Origin: Petunia secreta
Taxonomy: Eukaryota > Streptophyta > Magnoliopsida > Solanales > Solanaceae
Length of the DNA stretch: 64,000 nucleotides
Assembly (NCBI GenBank): GCA_029990175.1
Contig: JARKIP010000011.1
Span: forward strand, 20,186,001-20,250,000
Direction of reading: 5' to 3'
Shown here: one piece after another, positions 33,613-45,345 of the stretch
Position numbering within the stretch: position 1 is the stretch's first letter
Layout: each line of letters starts with the position of its first letter
Position numbers and translations under genes: made by a program
Notes under the pieces: generated by a model
Databases searched by the model: none
What the model was told of the DNA's origin: nothing
Seen by the model: only the letters and a program-made list of their open reading frames with translations

Positions 33613-35755
33613 TGACACGATCCGGAATACGGTTAGGCCGTGCGGGAACCCGACATCCTCCCCTAGACCCGTCGGGCGAGCCCTTACATATTAAATTAGA
33701 AAAATAAATGTAACAATTCATAAATAAGGACAAGATTTAAAAAAAAAACACAGACATACTGATACATCTAAGCTGTACAAAAGAAATTACAGCTGACTAC
33801 CCAACATACTAGGTTTAGGGCTATCCAGACTAGACATCTAAGAGTACAAAAGAAGACAGATACCTCCTGAAGGGAGCAAAATGCAATTGAAATAATAACC
33901 AATAAAATGGTGGTCATTCGGAATAAAAGCTGGCTCACCCTGACAGCTGAAGTCGTCTTCGCTCCCTCACAACGTGGCGAACTCATTCTTGGAGCGAACC
34001 TGCCGAAACGAAATAGATAGACTAGAAACAAACAACAAACAAGGGTGAGTCAAAAGGACTCATTAAGTGGGGCAGACTAGCGACCTCAAAAAAATAGAAT
34101 AGCTAGTCAGGGAGAAGAAAACAGGTAAACAAAATCCATCTTATTTAAATTATAAAAAAAAGACAGCCAGATAATAACTGGGAACATGTCTGGAATCATA
34201 CACAACCAGGGACATAAGGCAGACAGAACATATAGGTTTTTAAGTATCCCGAACATATCCACAATCAGAAATACATACTGTCGCGGCGTGCAATCCTATT
34301 CACATATTCATACTATCGCAGCGTACAACCCAATCCGTATATTTATACTGTTGCGGCGTGCAACCCGATCCATATATTTATACTGTTGCGGCGTGCATAC
34401 CGGCTCGGGACTCTCATCGATTACCGGGAAGTATATGCAATAATGATCCTTCACCGGTGCGGGACTCTCATCGCCAACCGAGAAATATATGCTAGAATGA
34501 CAGCCAGAGTACAATGCTCAGATACTTAATGCAATACCAGCAACACGACATAACATATAATATACAACGTAAATTCAAAGCTAAGGCGTAATGAGTACGC
34601 CTATCGGCAGCTACACACGTAAAGAACACGTGGTAGAAAATCCACGAGACCAAATGCCTCCAAAAAAATAGATACAAACACTTACTTTGTTACAAAGCTA
34701 GAACAGTTACCCAACAACCGCTTTATCCTTTGGATTCACTGCCAACCGATCATGCTGTATTCAATAGCAGAAAACTATATCAAATAAGGCTAAAGGCTTC
34801 ATTCCTCACATCTTAGGGCAATCCGGTTAGGAACCTGATACCCTATGTACAGGGTTTATGGTCACATAACCAAACCCGAAATAAATTATATTTACATGTT
34901 TCACATAACTCACTGAGTACGAATATATAATCAATTCCATTATCAGGGTCCATTTGCCCCTTTAAACTATTAATTGAACTTATTAAAATAATATCTAATA
35001 TTACAAGCTTTACCGTTAAAATATATTAATAAATTCAAATAATGCATTAAAATCATTACTTGATTGTTTCAGGGTAAAAATTCTACTTTTCTCCGCCTCT
35101 TTTCTCATTTTCTGGCATTTTTCTCTTTTTTTTATGATATTTTCTTTGCTTTCCTTCGTTCATGTTTCTGTAATGTTCCATTTATGGAACTTTAAGGGAT
35201 TATATAATCCTTGGCTGCCCACCGCCTTTTTTTTTTTATATTTTGTCCTTTTCCTTTTTTTTAATAATTTTTTTTCTTTTCGAAAATTAAAACAGTACCC
35301 TATAATACTCGAAATAATTCCAACTTTTGCATACAAAATATACAAAATATATGTAACACATTTGCTTTGGTGGATCTCAAATCGGACTCCCAAAACTCAA
35401 TATGCAAATTAAATGGAAAAAGTTAAATTATTTAACTTTCGGCATTTTGGCGGAAACTAGCCGAACAACATCGAAATTCACTTTCGAAAAATCACAAAAG
35501 TCACAAATAATCAAGCGAACCTAACGGTGCTTTTGGATTTTGAATCGGAGCTCGTTTGCTAAAACCGAGCTCGAAAATCCCTTTTTAATATTTATCGACA
35601 ATAAAAAATGAAACCTTCTTCCTATGCCTACTAAACGAGGTCTGATTTGGCTCAAATTTTACCGACAAGTCTCAATAGATATTACGAATATTTTAAAATT
35701 ATCGGCACGCCAATCGGAGTCCTAACATTCGAAACGATTGACCGAGGTCGTTTCA
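33613..35755 (-). repeat. 3' LTR of the gag-only element (LTR-A)
   Basis: 2143 bp, TGACACGATCC to CGAGGTCGTTTCA on the plus strand. It has only about three 35-bp units and two 54-bp units of the tandem arrays that are longer in the other LTR. That accounts for most of the 369-bp length difference. Confidence 0.88.
34270..34500. repeat. Tandem repeats in LTR-A
   Basis: About three to four units of 35 bp (TATATTTATACTGTTGCGGC) are followed directly by two units of 54 bp (CGGGACTCTCATCG). The join ATACCGGCTCGGG marks the deletion relative to LTR-B. Confidence 0.85.
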
Positions 35756-35775
35756 TTCTCCTCCACTTATACTCT
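35756..35775 (-). other. Polypurine tract of the gag-only element
   Basis: On the minus strand AAGTGGAGGAGAA stands directly before the LTR start TGAAACGACC. Confidence 0.7.
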
Positions 35776-37199
35776 CGTTCGTCCTCGAACGAGCCTAAGT
35801 CTAAAGAAAAAAAATCGAGTGGATAACAAGAGAACTTGCACGACCTTCATAAGCTACTCCACTGGTATTATCTCCTGATTGCAGGATAAGAATTATAACA
35901 CGAATATTGAACTTTTGGAATAAAATATATCTGGATAATATGATAATACCATTGCACCGCTTATTCTGACTAAGCTGATCTTTCCACGATTACGAGAAGA
36001 GAGTTTTACATTTTCGAAGCAAAGATACACGGAACTCTGGATGGATTAACATGATTCTGCCGGTGAATCACCTCGTCGATATACTTTTCGATATTGAACA
36101 AGTCGATGAAACAAAGAATTAGCTTACGCTCTCACAACGCCTTAGAGATTTAATATTATGATTCAGTATTAGAGGAAGACTCCTCCACTTAGAGCATAAG
36201 CTCATACAACTAACTTGAATAGAAATAGCCATCCTCGCACAGTTTGCCGGACTAAGGAAGACATAGCTAAAAACATAATGTGGCTCAGACCTGAGCTATA
36301 AAATTACCCTCTCGAGTTGCCAAACAGCTGCAATTCTCGAGTTTACAACTCCATACCTTTTCCATAAGCAACACCGCTCGATAGCTCAATTCACGGGTCA
36401 GACGACACTCTCCATTACCCTTAGTAGCCTTGAAACACAATAATGTGCTTATCCGGCTACCTTGACACGCACTCTGGCTCAACATAGGAAACATCACAAG
36501 TGGCTATTAACCGCCCAAGCTCACCAGTACCAGAAGAAGAAGGGATGGCAATGGTGTAGAGATAGAAATAATTAAAGTTTCAGGAAGCTCATCTTCTTAT
36601 TTACTTGGCTACCTGACCTAGACTACTTTCCAGTGAGGCTAACTAAAGAATCGTAATTGAAGAAATAGACATTAAATGAATTTTATGGAACAAAATCCAT
36701 ACCAATTTAACCTTCCAATAACAAGGAAAACTCCGACAATTTACCAGAAAATCTTTTTAAACCGAGACAATCTCATAGAATAACATGACTCTACTAGTGC
36801 CTCGAACCATGAGGAGAGACGTAGATCGAGTATTACTTACTGATCACTTTACACCGAAAGAAATAATGTTGCATTCTGATAGTGACGGGTAAGAATCCCA
36901 TCATCCTACCAACACAGAGTTCCTAGAAAAGAGGTAAACTAATTTGACATAATAATAGAAGGTGGCACGACAAGATGCCAAGCAGAAAATAGCGACACGC
37001 ACAGTCCAATCTCTCATATTTAGACCAGATAAATTAGGAGGATCTCAGAAATGCCAGGAATAAATCATACAAGAAGCTCACCCCTCTACAGCAACCGATT
37101 CATAGTATTACAAGGTCCAAGGAAGCCATGGAACCATGGTAAGATAAACGAAGTCCAGACCGGTCGGAAGAATCAAATCTTACTCACATATAATGGAAG
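35776..37199. other. Interior of the gag-only element without recognisable coding
   Basis: In the sense direction this lies after gag, where protease and RT would be. All frames are short and I see no pol motif on either strand. Confidence 0.55.
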
Positions 37200-38653
37200 A
37201 AGAAATACATGGGTATACTACATCGGATACCTCAGCATCCTGCCTGACTGGCAGTTCATAGAACTGCCTTTGTAGCTGAGCTGAGCCACTACCCTGATAA
37301 TCACCTTCTGAAGAACCACTGCCACCATGCTCTCGACCTCTACTGATGATGGCATTTTTCTGGCTGATTGAGATCTAAATAAAATCCCCTGCAACTGTGC
37401 AGGTGCCTGATGACGAGAGAAAGGACGACTGCCTACTTGCCGGAGTAAGGGAACACTCCTCAAAAGATAACCAGACTCACGAAAATGATAACACCTTTTG
37501 CTGAGAATGCAAACTGGACAGATTGTTGATAGCTGTAAAGAGAAGACTGACTCTGATCTTGACGAACTACTTGCGCACTCTGAGAATCACGCACCACAAG
37601 CTAAGATAACATGGGAAGTAACCTCCCAAGATAATCAGAACTCTTACCTCCAAAGGAGGTATGGTGCCCACCAGGGCCGTGGGATCTCTCGCTCTCCCAC
37701 TCTAACTCTTCCCTCTCTAACTTATGGTTTGCCTAATACTTCTGAGCAATATCAACGACGACATCAAATGAAATCCCGACCTCAATCTCTTGAGTCATAT
37801 GGGATCTCAAGGAAAAGAAAGGTCATCAATAAATCCTTGAATCTCCCGAAAAGGCTCATGGACTAGTTCTAATGCATATGCAGCCATTCTATAGAATTCA
37901 ATCTCATATTCTAAAACCAACAGGCTAAACGACAAGCTACCCTATCTAATCCACTCAAACTTGCGACTCTTTCATTTTGCTTGCGGCGCGAAAGGAACTT
38001 TTCCACAAATCTAGAAGAAAAATCGAACCAAGTTAGCTAATAAGAGAGCAGTCCACCAACTCAAGGCTGGACCCCTAAAACTGGAAAGCAGAATAATCAA
38101 CACCATACTGCTCGATATAATAAAGAGCCTTAAGGATACGCTGACAACATTTTATTTTTTTAAAAATTTCACACAAATATTATCTGATGCATTATCTGAG
38201 AATACCAGAAGGTTCAATCGGGTAAAATAATGCAGCCGCTTTGGGCACTCGGAACGAACTATTACTAAGATTAGCTAACCAGCCAAGATAACTAGAGGCA
38301 TAACATATGCTGGATCTGGAACATAATTTACTGTGGCAACATCAGGGACTGGAACAGGAGCTCCCTGAGACCGAACGTCTCCATTTGCGGCAACCTGATA
38401 AGCTGCCTAGCGAATAATAGGTTCTTCCGGTATCTGCATCGCTAAGATTCTCGTAAAAGTATCGTAGAGAGCCAAGGGAACCACAAGGCCCTGCTCCCTT
38501 GCCCATCGTAAGCTCGTACAGCTGGGACCTCCGTAACTAAATCGTCAGCACGACCCATAACTCTCGGGGCTTGATCAGCGCTAGCCTCTGACTAGACTGC
38601 TTCGTCGTGAATTCTAACCCTTTGTTGATTTGTCGCACAAGGGCTCGCCATTA
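37200..38653 (-). pseudogene. Decayed gag of the gag-only element
   Basis: A possible start at about 38653 reads MASPCATNQQRVRIHDEAV and then a stop. Near 37497-37450 the minus strand reads CYHFRESGYLLRSVPL, clearly a gag zinc knuckle (C-x2-C-x4-H-x4-C) in which only the first cysteine is left. It is followed by a Gln/Ser-rich stretch and RQFYELPVRQDAEVSDVV, the region just before protease in chromovirus polyproteins. Frames change repeatedly. The protein would have been the nucleocapsid/capsid precursor. Confidence 0.6.
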
Positions 38654-38831
38654 CTACGAAGTAATCAATGAAAATACTTTTGCATCCTAGACCGACGAAC
38701 AATCAGAAAAGAAGGAAGTGAAACTTCCTAAATTCCATCATAGCCTCTCATTGATAAGTACGGACGTCAACGTACCAATCAGCGAGACTCTACTAGACAC
38801 TATCTTAGTCTGGATAGACTCTAAACCGGGC

Positions 38832-38843
38832 TCTGATACCAAC
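38832..38843 (-). other. Primer-binding site of the gag-only element (tRNA-iMet)
   Basis: The minus strand reads GTTGGTATCAGAGCCCGG directly after the 5' LTR; TGGTATCAGAGC is the initiator-Met site. It sets the orientation as minus. Confidence 0.92.
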
Positions 38844-41355
38844 TGACACGACCCGGAATCCGATTCGGCCGTGCGGGCACCCGACATCCTCCCCTAGACC
38901 CATCGGGCGAACCCTTACAATTTAAATTAGGAAAATAAATATAACAAGTCATAAATAAGGACAAGATTTTAAAAAAAACACAGACATACTGATACCTCTA
39001 AGCTGTACAAAAGAAATTACAGCTGACTGCCCAACATACTAGGTTTAGGGCTATCCAGACTAGACATCTAAGAGTACAAAAGAAGACAGATACCTCCTGA
39101 AGGGAGCAAAATGCAATTGAAATAATAACCAATAAACTGGTGTCCATCCGGAATAAAAGCTGGCTCACCCTGACAGCTGAAGTCGTCTTCGCTCCCTCAC
39201 AACATGGCGAACTCAATCTTAGAGCGAACCTGCCGAAACGAAATAGATAGACAAGAAACAAACAAGGGTGAGTCAAAAGGACTCAATAAGTAGGGCAGAC
39301 TAGCCACCTCAAAAAAATGGAATAGCTAGTCAGGGAGAAGAAAATAGGTAAGCCAAATCCATCTTATTTAAATTATAAAAACCTGACGGCCAGATAATAA
39401 CTGGGAACACATCTGGAATCATAAACAACCAGGGACATAAGGTAGACAGAACATATAGGTTTTTAAGTATCCCGAACATATCCACAATCAGAAATACATA
39501 CTGTCGCGGCGTGCAATCCGATCCACATATTCATACTATCGCAGCATGCAACCCGATCCGTATATTTATACTGTTGCGGTTTGCAACCTGATTCGTATAT
39601 TTATACTGTTGCGGCGTGCAACCCGATCCCTATATTTATACTGTTGCTGCGTACAACCAGGGATACGAGCCAGAAATATATAGGCAAACTGAGATATGTC
39701 CACAACATGGTATACATACTGCACACATAAAACACAACACAATACACAGAATAGTCAGTATTTGGTGCAATGAGATGGAATGAATGTGGTACGATGCAAA
39801 GCAGTCACATATGCCTGATATCTATCTCCGGCGCGGGACCCTCATCATCTATCAGGAGATATATGCAATAATGACCCTTCACCGGCTCGGGACTCTCATC
39901 GATTACCGGGAAGTATATGCAATAATGACCCTTCACCGGCTCGGGACTCTCATCGATTACCGGGAAGTATATGCAATGATGACCTTTCACCGGTGCGGGA
40001 CTCTGATCGCCAACCGGGAAGTATATGCAATAATGACCCTTTACCCGCTCGGGACCTCATCGATTACCGGGAAGTATATGTAATAATGACCCTTCACCGG
40101 CTCGGGACTCTCATCGATTACCGGGAAGTATATGCAATAATGATCCTTCACCGGTGCGGGACTCTCATCGCCAACCAGGAAGTATATGCAAGAATGACAG
40201 CCAGAGTACAATGCTCAGATACTTAATGCAATACCAGTAACAGGACATAACATATAATATACAAGTAAATTCAAAGCTAAGGCGTAATGAGTACGCCTAT
40301 CGACAGCTACACACGATAAGAACATGTGGTAGAATATCCACGAGACCAAATGCCTCCAAAGAAATGGATACAAACACTTACTTTGTTACAAGTTAGCACA
40401 GTTACCCAACAACCGCTTTATCCTTTGGATTCACTGCCAAATGATCATGCTGTATTCAATAGCAGAAAACTATATCAAATAAGGCTAAAGGCTTCATTCC
40501 TCACTGAGTACGAATATATAATCAATTCCATTATCGGGGTCCATTTGACCCTTTAAACTATTAATTGAACTTATTAAAATGATGTCTAATATTCCAAATT
40601 TTACCATTAAAACATATTCAAACACACGTAATAAACTTAAATAATGCATTAAGATCATTACCTGAATATTTCAGGGTATAAATTCTACTTTTCTCCAGCT
40701 CTTTTCTCATTTTCTTGTATTTTTCTCTTTTTTTATGATATTTTCTCTACTTTCCTTCGTTCATGTTTCTGTAATGTTCCATTTATGGAACTTTAATGGA
40801 TTATATAAACCCTGGCTGCCCACCGCCTTTTCTTTTTTATATTTTTTCCTTTTACTTTTTTTAATAATTTCTTTTCTTTTCGAAAATTAAAACAGTACCC
40901 TATAATACTCGAAATAATTCCAACTTTTGCATACAGGATATATAAAATATATGTAACACACTTGCTAAGGCGGATCTCAAATCGGACTCCCGAAACTCAA
41001 TATGCAAATTAAATGGAAAAAGTCAAATTATTTAACTTTCGACAGTTTAGCGGAAACTAGCCGAACAACATCGAAATTCACTTTCGAAAAATCATAAAAG
41101 TCACAAATAATCATACGAACCTAATGACGCTTTCGAATTTTGAATCGGAGCTCGTTCGCCAAAACCGAGCTCGAAAATTCCTTTTTAATATTAATCGATA
41201 ATAAAAACTGAAACCTTCTTTCGATGCCTACTAAACGAGGTCTGATTTGGCTCAAATTTTACAGAAAAGTCTCAATAGACATTACAAATATTTTAAAATT
41301 ATCGGCACGCCAATCGGAGTCCTAACTTCCGAAACGACTGACCGAGGTCGTTTCA
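38844..41355 (-). repeat. 5' LTR of the gag-only element (LTR-B)
   Basis: 2512 bp, TGACACGACCC to GGTCGTTTCA on the plus strand. It aligns end to end with LTR-A apart from the tandem arrays and a segment around 39650-39825 that LTR-A lacks. Confidence 0.88.
39500..40205. repeat. Two tandem arrays in LTR-B (35-bp and 54-bp units)
   Basis: Four to five units of about 35 bp (ATATTTATACTGTTGCGGCG) occupy 39500-39660. Seven units of about 54 bp (CGGGACTCTCATCGATTACC, AAGTATATGCAATAATGACC) occupy 39827-40203. The 54-bp units fall into CCGGCTCGGG and CCGGTGCGGG types. Frames on both strands here (for example 39784-40083) are repeat artefacts. Confidence 0.93.
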
Positions 41356-41800
41356 GTCTTACCCATTTCTAAGCGATAATACCGTTCAACACAAATGGAA
41401 TCTGTTGGAGGCGTTTCCTGGTGGTAGCGATTTAGCTGACAAAGGGTTGAGTTTCGTCCTCGTCTAAACACCATCAAAGTGTATAGGTTATGTAACGGAC
41501 GGCGAGGAGAGTTTAATGACACAATTTTCCACAATATTCACCGGCCAAATTGGCCGGAATAAACCTCGACAGTGGTGGTGATTCATATCGCTGAAGAGAG
41601 AAGAGAGAGAGTGATTATCAGAGAGGTGAGGGGGAAAGGTTTAGGGGTCGTTTAGGGAAATGAGTGGAAGATTTAATCTCAGCCGTCAAATGTCATACGT
41701 GGACGGTTGAGATCGATCCACTTAAGCGGTGATGTGCAAAAATAGGTGTGATGTGTAAAATGTGATGTGTAAAATGTGAGGTGTAAAATGTGAAGTGTAA

Positions 41801-41840
<40 letters not shown>

Positions 41841-42194
41841 GTGTATAAACAATGTATATAAGGCATATTTTGATATAAAATAGGCGTAAAATGGTATAAA
41901 AATACAGAAAATAAGGGAATTAATTTTAAAGCGATAAAATGGCTAGGGAAACGTATAAAAATATATTTTAGAATTTAAAACGAGTTGGGTAATTTTATCA
42001 AAATAAGGGTAATTGCATAAATTGTAAAAATGGCTATGGTTTGAGACGATGCCTTTGGAAATGGCCTCTATTGTCAAGCTATTATGAGAAGATAATTTGA
42101 AAGATATGGACGAGGCAAGAGTAGATACAATCGTGTGTAAAATTTCAAAACTATTGATTTTAAAAAATAGGAGGGACAAAATTGGGTATCAACA
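41356..42194 (-). mobile_element. 3' LTR of element Y, proximal part
   Basis: Starts with the second GTCTT duplication and continues the LTR of Y to its end ATTGGGTATCAACA, followed by the polypurine tract. It aligns with 29540-30434 of the LTR of X. Confidence 0.82.
41735..41841. repeat. Minisatellite and (TG)n(TA)n microsatellite in LTR of Y
   Basis: Four to five units of about 14 bp (AAAATGTGATGTGT) run into a TG tract (about 41801-41825) and a TA tract (about 41825-41840). Confidence 0.9.
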
Positions 42195-42215
42195 ACTGCC
42201 CCTCTTTTCCCGGGG
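42195..42215 (-). other. Polypurine tract of element Y
   Basis: The minus strand reads GGGAAAAGAGGGGCAGT directly before TGTTGATACC, the start of the 3' LTR. Confidence 0.8.
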
Positions 42216-42499
42216 ATGATGAAAGAGTCTTCGGGCAAAGATGTTGACAGTGCGGCCAATTTTGTCCGGACTCTAGAGGAGTGTTTTAGACTTAGGGGAG
42301 TTGCTGGGGCGTCAGGTTGTAATGTTCTCTTTGCCCGGAGTGTACATCCTGCAATAAAGATGAGTCTGCCACATAATGTATATATAAAACGCACTTTCTC
42401 GCCGGGCTGGATTGTCTTTCCAGGATTCTTGCCGCATATAGTTGTGTCCGCTATGTTATGATTGTGTGTCCTTTGCTGTCAAGTGTTAGATTCGACATT

Positions 42500-43425
42500 G
42501 GGTTGTATGCCCTCCGTCGGTGCACTGGGCTGTGTACCCTCCGCAAAGGAATAAAATGACAAATCGATGTCGGGCTGTGTACCCTCAACCGACGCTTCGG
42601 GTTGTGTACCCTCAGCTAACTTAAAATTCAAATCGATATCAGGCTGTGTACCTTCAATCGATGCTTCGGGATGTGTACCCTCAGCTAATTAAAAATACAA
42701 ATCGATATCAGTCTGTACCCTCAGCCGACGCTTCGGGCTGTGTACCTCAGCTAATTAAAAATACAAATTGATATCGGGCTGTGTACCCTCAGCTATTGTA
42801 CCCTCAGCTAATTTAAATGACAAATCGATATCTGTCTATGTACCCTCAACCGACTCTTGGGGCTGTGTAGCCTCAGCTAATTTAAAATGCAAATAGATAT
42901 CGGCATGTTTACCCTCAACAGATGCTTCGGGCTGTGTACCCTCAGCTAATTTAAATGACAAATCGATATCGGGCTGTGTACCCTCAGCTGATTTTCAGAT
43001 GCAAATTGATATCGGGCTGTGTACCCTCAACAGACGCTTCGGGCTGTGTACCCTCAGCTGATTTTAAAATATAAATCGATATCGGGCTGTGTACCCTCAA
43101 CCGACGCTTCGGGCTGTGTGCGCTCAGCTAATTTAAAAATCAAATCGATATCAGGCTGTGTACCCTCAACCGACGCTTCGAGCTGTGTACCATCAGCTAA
43201 TGTAAATGACAAATCGATATCGGGGTGTGTACCCTCAAACGACGCTTCGGGATGTGTACCCTCAGCTAATTTAAAATGCAAATCGATATCGGGCTGTGTA
43301 CCCCTCAACCGACGCTTTGGGCTGTATACCCTCAGCTAATGTAAATGACAAATCGATATCGGGCTGTGTACCCTCAACCGATGCTTCGGGTTGTGTACCC
43401 TCAGCTAATGTAAATGACAAACCTT
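42500..43425. repeat. 69-bp tandem array in the 3' untranslated part of element Y
   Basis: About 12-13 units of roughly 69 bp, some shortened, with the landmarks AAATCGATATCGGGCTGTGT, ACCCTCAACCGACGCTTCGG and GTACCCTCAGCTAATTTAAA. Tandem arrays between pol and the 3' LTR are a known habit of Tat/Ogre elements. Because 69 is 23 codons, units in phase give periodic open frames on both strands; I do not call these genes. Confidence 0.93.
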
Positions 43426-44039
43426 TCATTGAAACTCATCTGTCGTGTGTTGCCGAGTTACTTCTCTTTGTGCCTGCATCCAAAGAAAGATTGATGAGTT
43501 GTGCGGTGGCGGTTTGGTTTTTGCATTCTTGGTTTGCTTCGCGCTCGCTATCCGCGAGTTTCGGGATCTTGGCCGAGCTGATAGGGCTATGCATAAAGTA
43601 CTAAATAATGTAAACTTTTGAAAAACTTTTATAAGAAAGAAATGAAATGAAATGTTTTGTCCCACTGAGTCACGAGTCGCGTCGTGTAAAACCAGAGTGG
43701 TCGTTCTTCATGCTGTTCCTAAACTCCATCAAATGAATTTTGAGGGCGACCTCAAAAATCTGCCCCAGATTGTATTCGAAATTTTTGAGAGATCCTCAAA
43801 AATTTCTGCCCCAGTGTCAACTATGTTTGTCCTTTAGGAATTTTTGGGAGTTCCTCAAAAATTCTGCCCCAGTGTTTGCTTCGTGGGAAAATGAAATTTT
43901 TGTATTTATGCGACCGAACCTTGAGTACGTTGCCTACGTATCCCACTTGGGGAATCAGATCGTGACGTAGTTCAGATTTCATAATGTATTGCAGAATGTG
44001 GAAATCACTAATTGGCGCAAGCTCTTATACATAGTATCT
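43426..44039 (-). other. 3' untranslated region of element Y
   Basis: Non-coding. Between 43735 and 43880 the motif CCTCAAAAATTTCTGCCCCAG occurs three times. A phrase with TACGTTGCCTACGTATCC at about 43930 is one I know from other retroelement 3' regions of this kind. Confidence 0.55.
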
Positions 44040-44379
44040 TTTGACAGCATCTGAGTTGATTAGTTTTGGCCACACTTCTCCGTCCATCTCTGCCAGCATC
44101 AATGCTCCTCCATTCAGAACTCGGTGAACCATGTACGACCCTTGCCAATTTGGTGTAAGCTTGCCTTTTGCTTCTCCTTGTTATAGAAATATCTTCTTCA
44201 GTACTAGTTGCCCAGGTTTGAAGAATCTTTCTCGAACTTTCTTGCTAAATGCTTTAGCCATCCTTCTCTGATATAACTGTGCATGGCATACCGCAGTCAG
44301 TCTCTTGCCATCGATGAGGGCCAGTTGCTCCATTCTTCCTTTGACCCATTCAACATCTTTTAGCTGTGTTTCTTGGATG
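44040..44379 (-). pseudogene. Integrase C-terminus of element Y (after the copia insertion)
   Basis: The minus strand continues the integrase that stops at 56080. It reads RIIQETQLKDVEWVKGRMEQ, then DGKRLTAVCHAQLYQRRMAK and PGQLVLKKIFL. A stop then appears, and the rest (PNWQGSYMVHRV, LMLAEMDGEVWPKLINSDAV) is in another frame. This is the usual C-terminal region of Tat integrase. The ATTCT duplication at its edge shows that both halves were one frame before the copia insertion. Confidence 0.85.
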
Positions 44380-44384
44380 ATTCT
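44380..44384. repeat. Target-site duplication ATTCT, left copy
   Basis: ATTCT directly before the copia LTR, repeated at 56075-56079. Confidence 0.95.
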
Positions 44385-45287
44385 TGTTGAATGCTGGTTT
44401 TGAAGAATGACAAACGTAAAGGACTCAGAGGTCTTCACGAAGAACCTAGTCCTTGTAATGAAGGGCACGACCGATCGAAAGGAGTTTCGGGTTGCAAATC
44501 CCTGCGGAACTAGGAATAGTGGCGCGTGAATAAATATGCATCCTAGTCAGACTAAAAGAGGCGGTGCCCAGGCTCTGTCTTCGAAGTGTGAAAAGGAGTT
44601 GGACTTCAACAAGAAAAGAGTTACTGTGAATCCTGTCTTACCATAGTTACAAGGATTCCTTGTAGGACTCAACTAGGGTTACGAGGCCTGTATAAATACA
44701 AGTAGTTGATACAGCCGTAATTTAGTTATTAACACACACAGAGTTGAGAGCATACAAAGGCGATCTAGTATCTTTCTACGCGTGTAAACTGAAGAAGACA
44801 ACTAGTGTGCTTGAGTTGTTTGAGTCTAGATATTCTGTCTAGGTTCATTGAGTTGTAAGTTGTCTGAGTTTGAGCTTTTATTGTGTTTACCTATTGGCTT
44901 ATTATAGAAGCGTATGTATTAGGTGAACTTGTGCAGAATTACTTGAAAAGCTAGAGTTTAGCTTTGAGTAGTGATTAGGGTCTAGAGTGTAGCCCCTTGG
45001 TTATAGAGTTTGTAATCAGAAACTTGCTCACTGTGTTAGTGGATTCAATTCTCAAATCCCAGAGTGTGGGTCGTGGTTTTTCTCCCTTGAGCAAGGAGTT
45101 TTCCACGTAAAATCCTGGTGTTTTTATGTGTGTGTTTGTAGTGTGTTGCAGTTGTTGAAACAGTAGAATTGAGAAGGCGAGAACTAGGTCCTACATTCAG
45201 GAGAACCAGGTTCTTGAAACGAAAAATCGGTAGACACTATTCAACCCCCCCCTTCTAGTGTCCTTAGGAGGTGCATAGATTATAACA
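44385..45287 (+). repeat. 5' LTR of the copia element
   Basis: TGTTGAATGCTGG to TAGATTATAACA, 903 bp. A TATA box (TATAAATA, 44691-44698) lies about 300 bp in. A CCCCCCCC run near the end differs in length from the 3' LTR. Confidence 0.95.
44691..44698 (+). promoter_or_regulatory. LTR TATA box of the copia element
   Basis: TATAAATA in GCCTGTATAAATACAAG; the 3' LTR keeps it at about 55480. Confidence 0.75.
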
Positions 45288-45289
45288 AG

Positions 45290-45301
45290 TGGTATCAGAG
45301 C
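45290..45301 (+). other. Primer-binding site of the copia element (tRNA-iMet)
   Basis: TGGTATCAGAGC two bases after the 5' LTR. Confidence 0.97.
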
Positions 45302-45345
45302 AGGTCTTCTCGTATGAGAGTAACACCTTGAGAAGGATCAGAATC

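Larger units (their letters stand above)
33613..41355 (-). mobile_element. Gag-only Ty3/gypsy element (chromovirus-like) inserted in the LTR of Y
   Basis: LTRs 33613-35755 and 38844-41355 flank 3.1 kb. On the minus strand the LTR runs TGAAACGACCTCGGTC to CGGGTCGTGTCA, followed by the initiator-Met primer site. The element is bounded by perfect GTCTT duplications, so both ends are secure. The interior has a decayed gag with a broken zinc knuckle but no recognisable protease, RT or integrase. That fits a gag-only, non-autonomous element. The primer-site context (GTTGGTATCAGAGCC after GGGTCGTGTCA) resembles Tekay-type chromoviruses; this lineage call is an inference. Confidence 0.87.

Noticed and set aside
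37498..37866. 122-codon plus-strand frame in the gag-only element
   Set aside because: The opposite strand carries the gag zinc-knuckle relict next to it; the plus frame has no motif and runs against the element.
39784..40083. 99-codon frame with repeated Thr/Leu/Asp peptides
   Set aside because: It is the 54-bp tandem array read in one frame; 54 is a multiple of three, so open frames arise by repetition.
39827..40203. CRISPR-like spaced repeats
   Set aside because: Units are directly adjacent without unique spacers, and the genome is a plant nuclear genome.
43019..43339. 106-codon frame with SISGCVPSTDASG repeats
   Set aside because: It is the 69-bp array in the 3' untranslated region of Y, open on both strands by periodicity.
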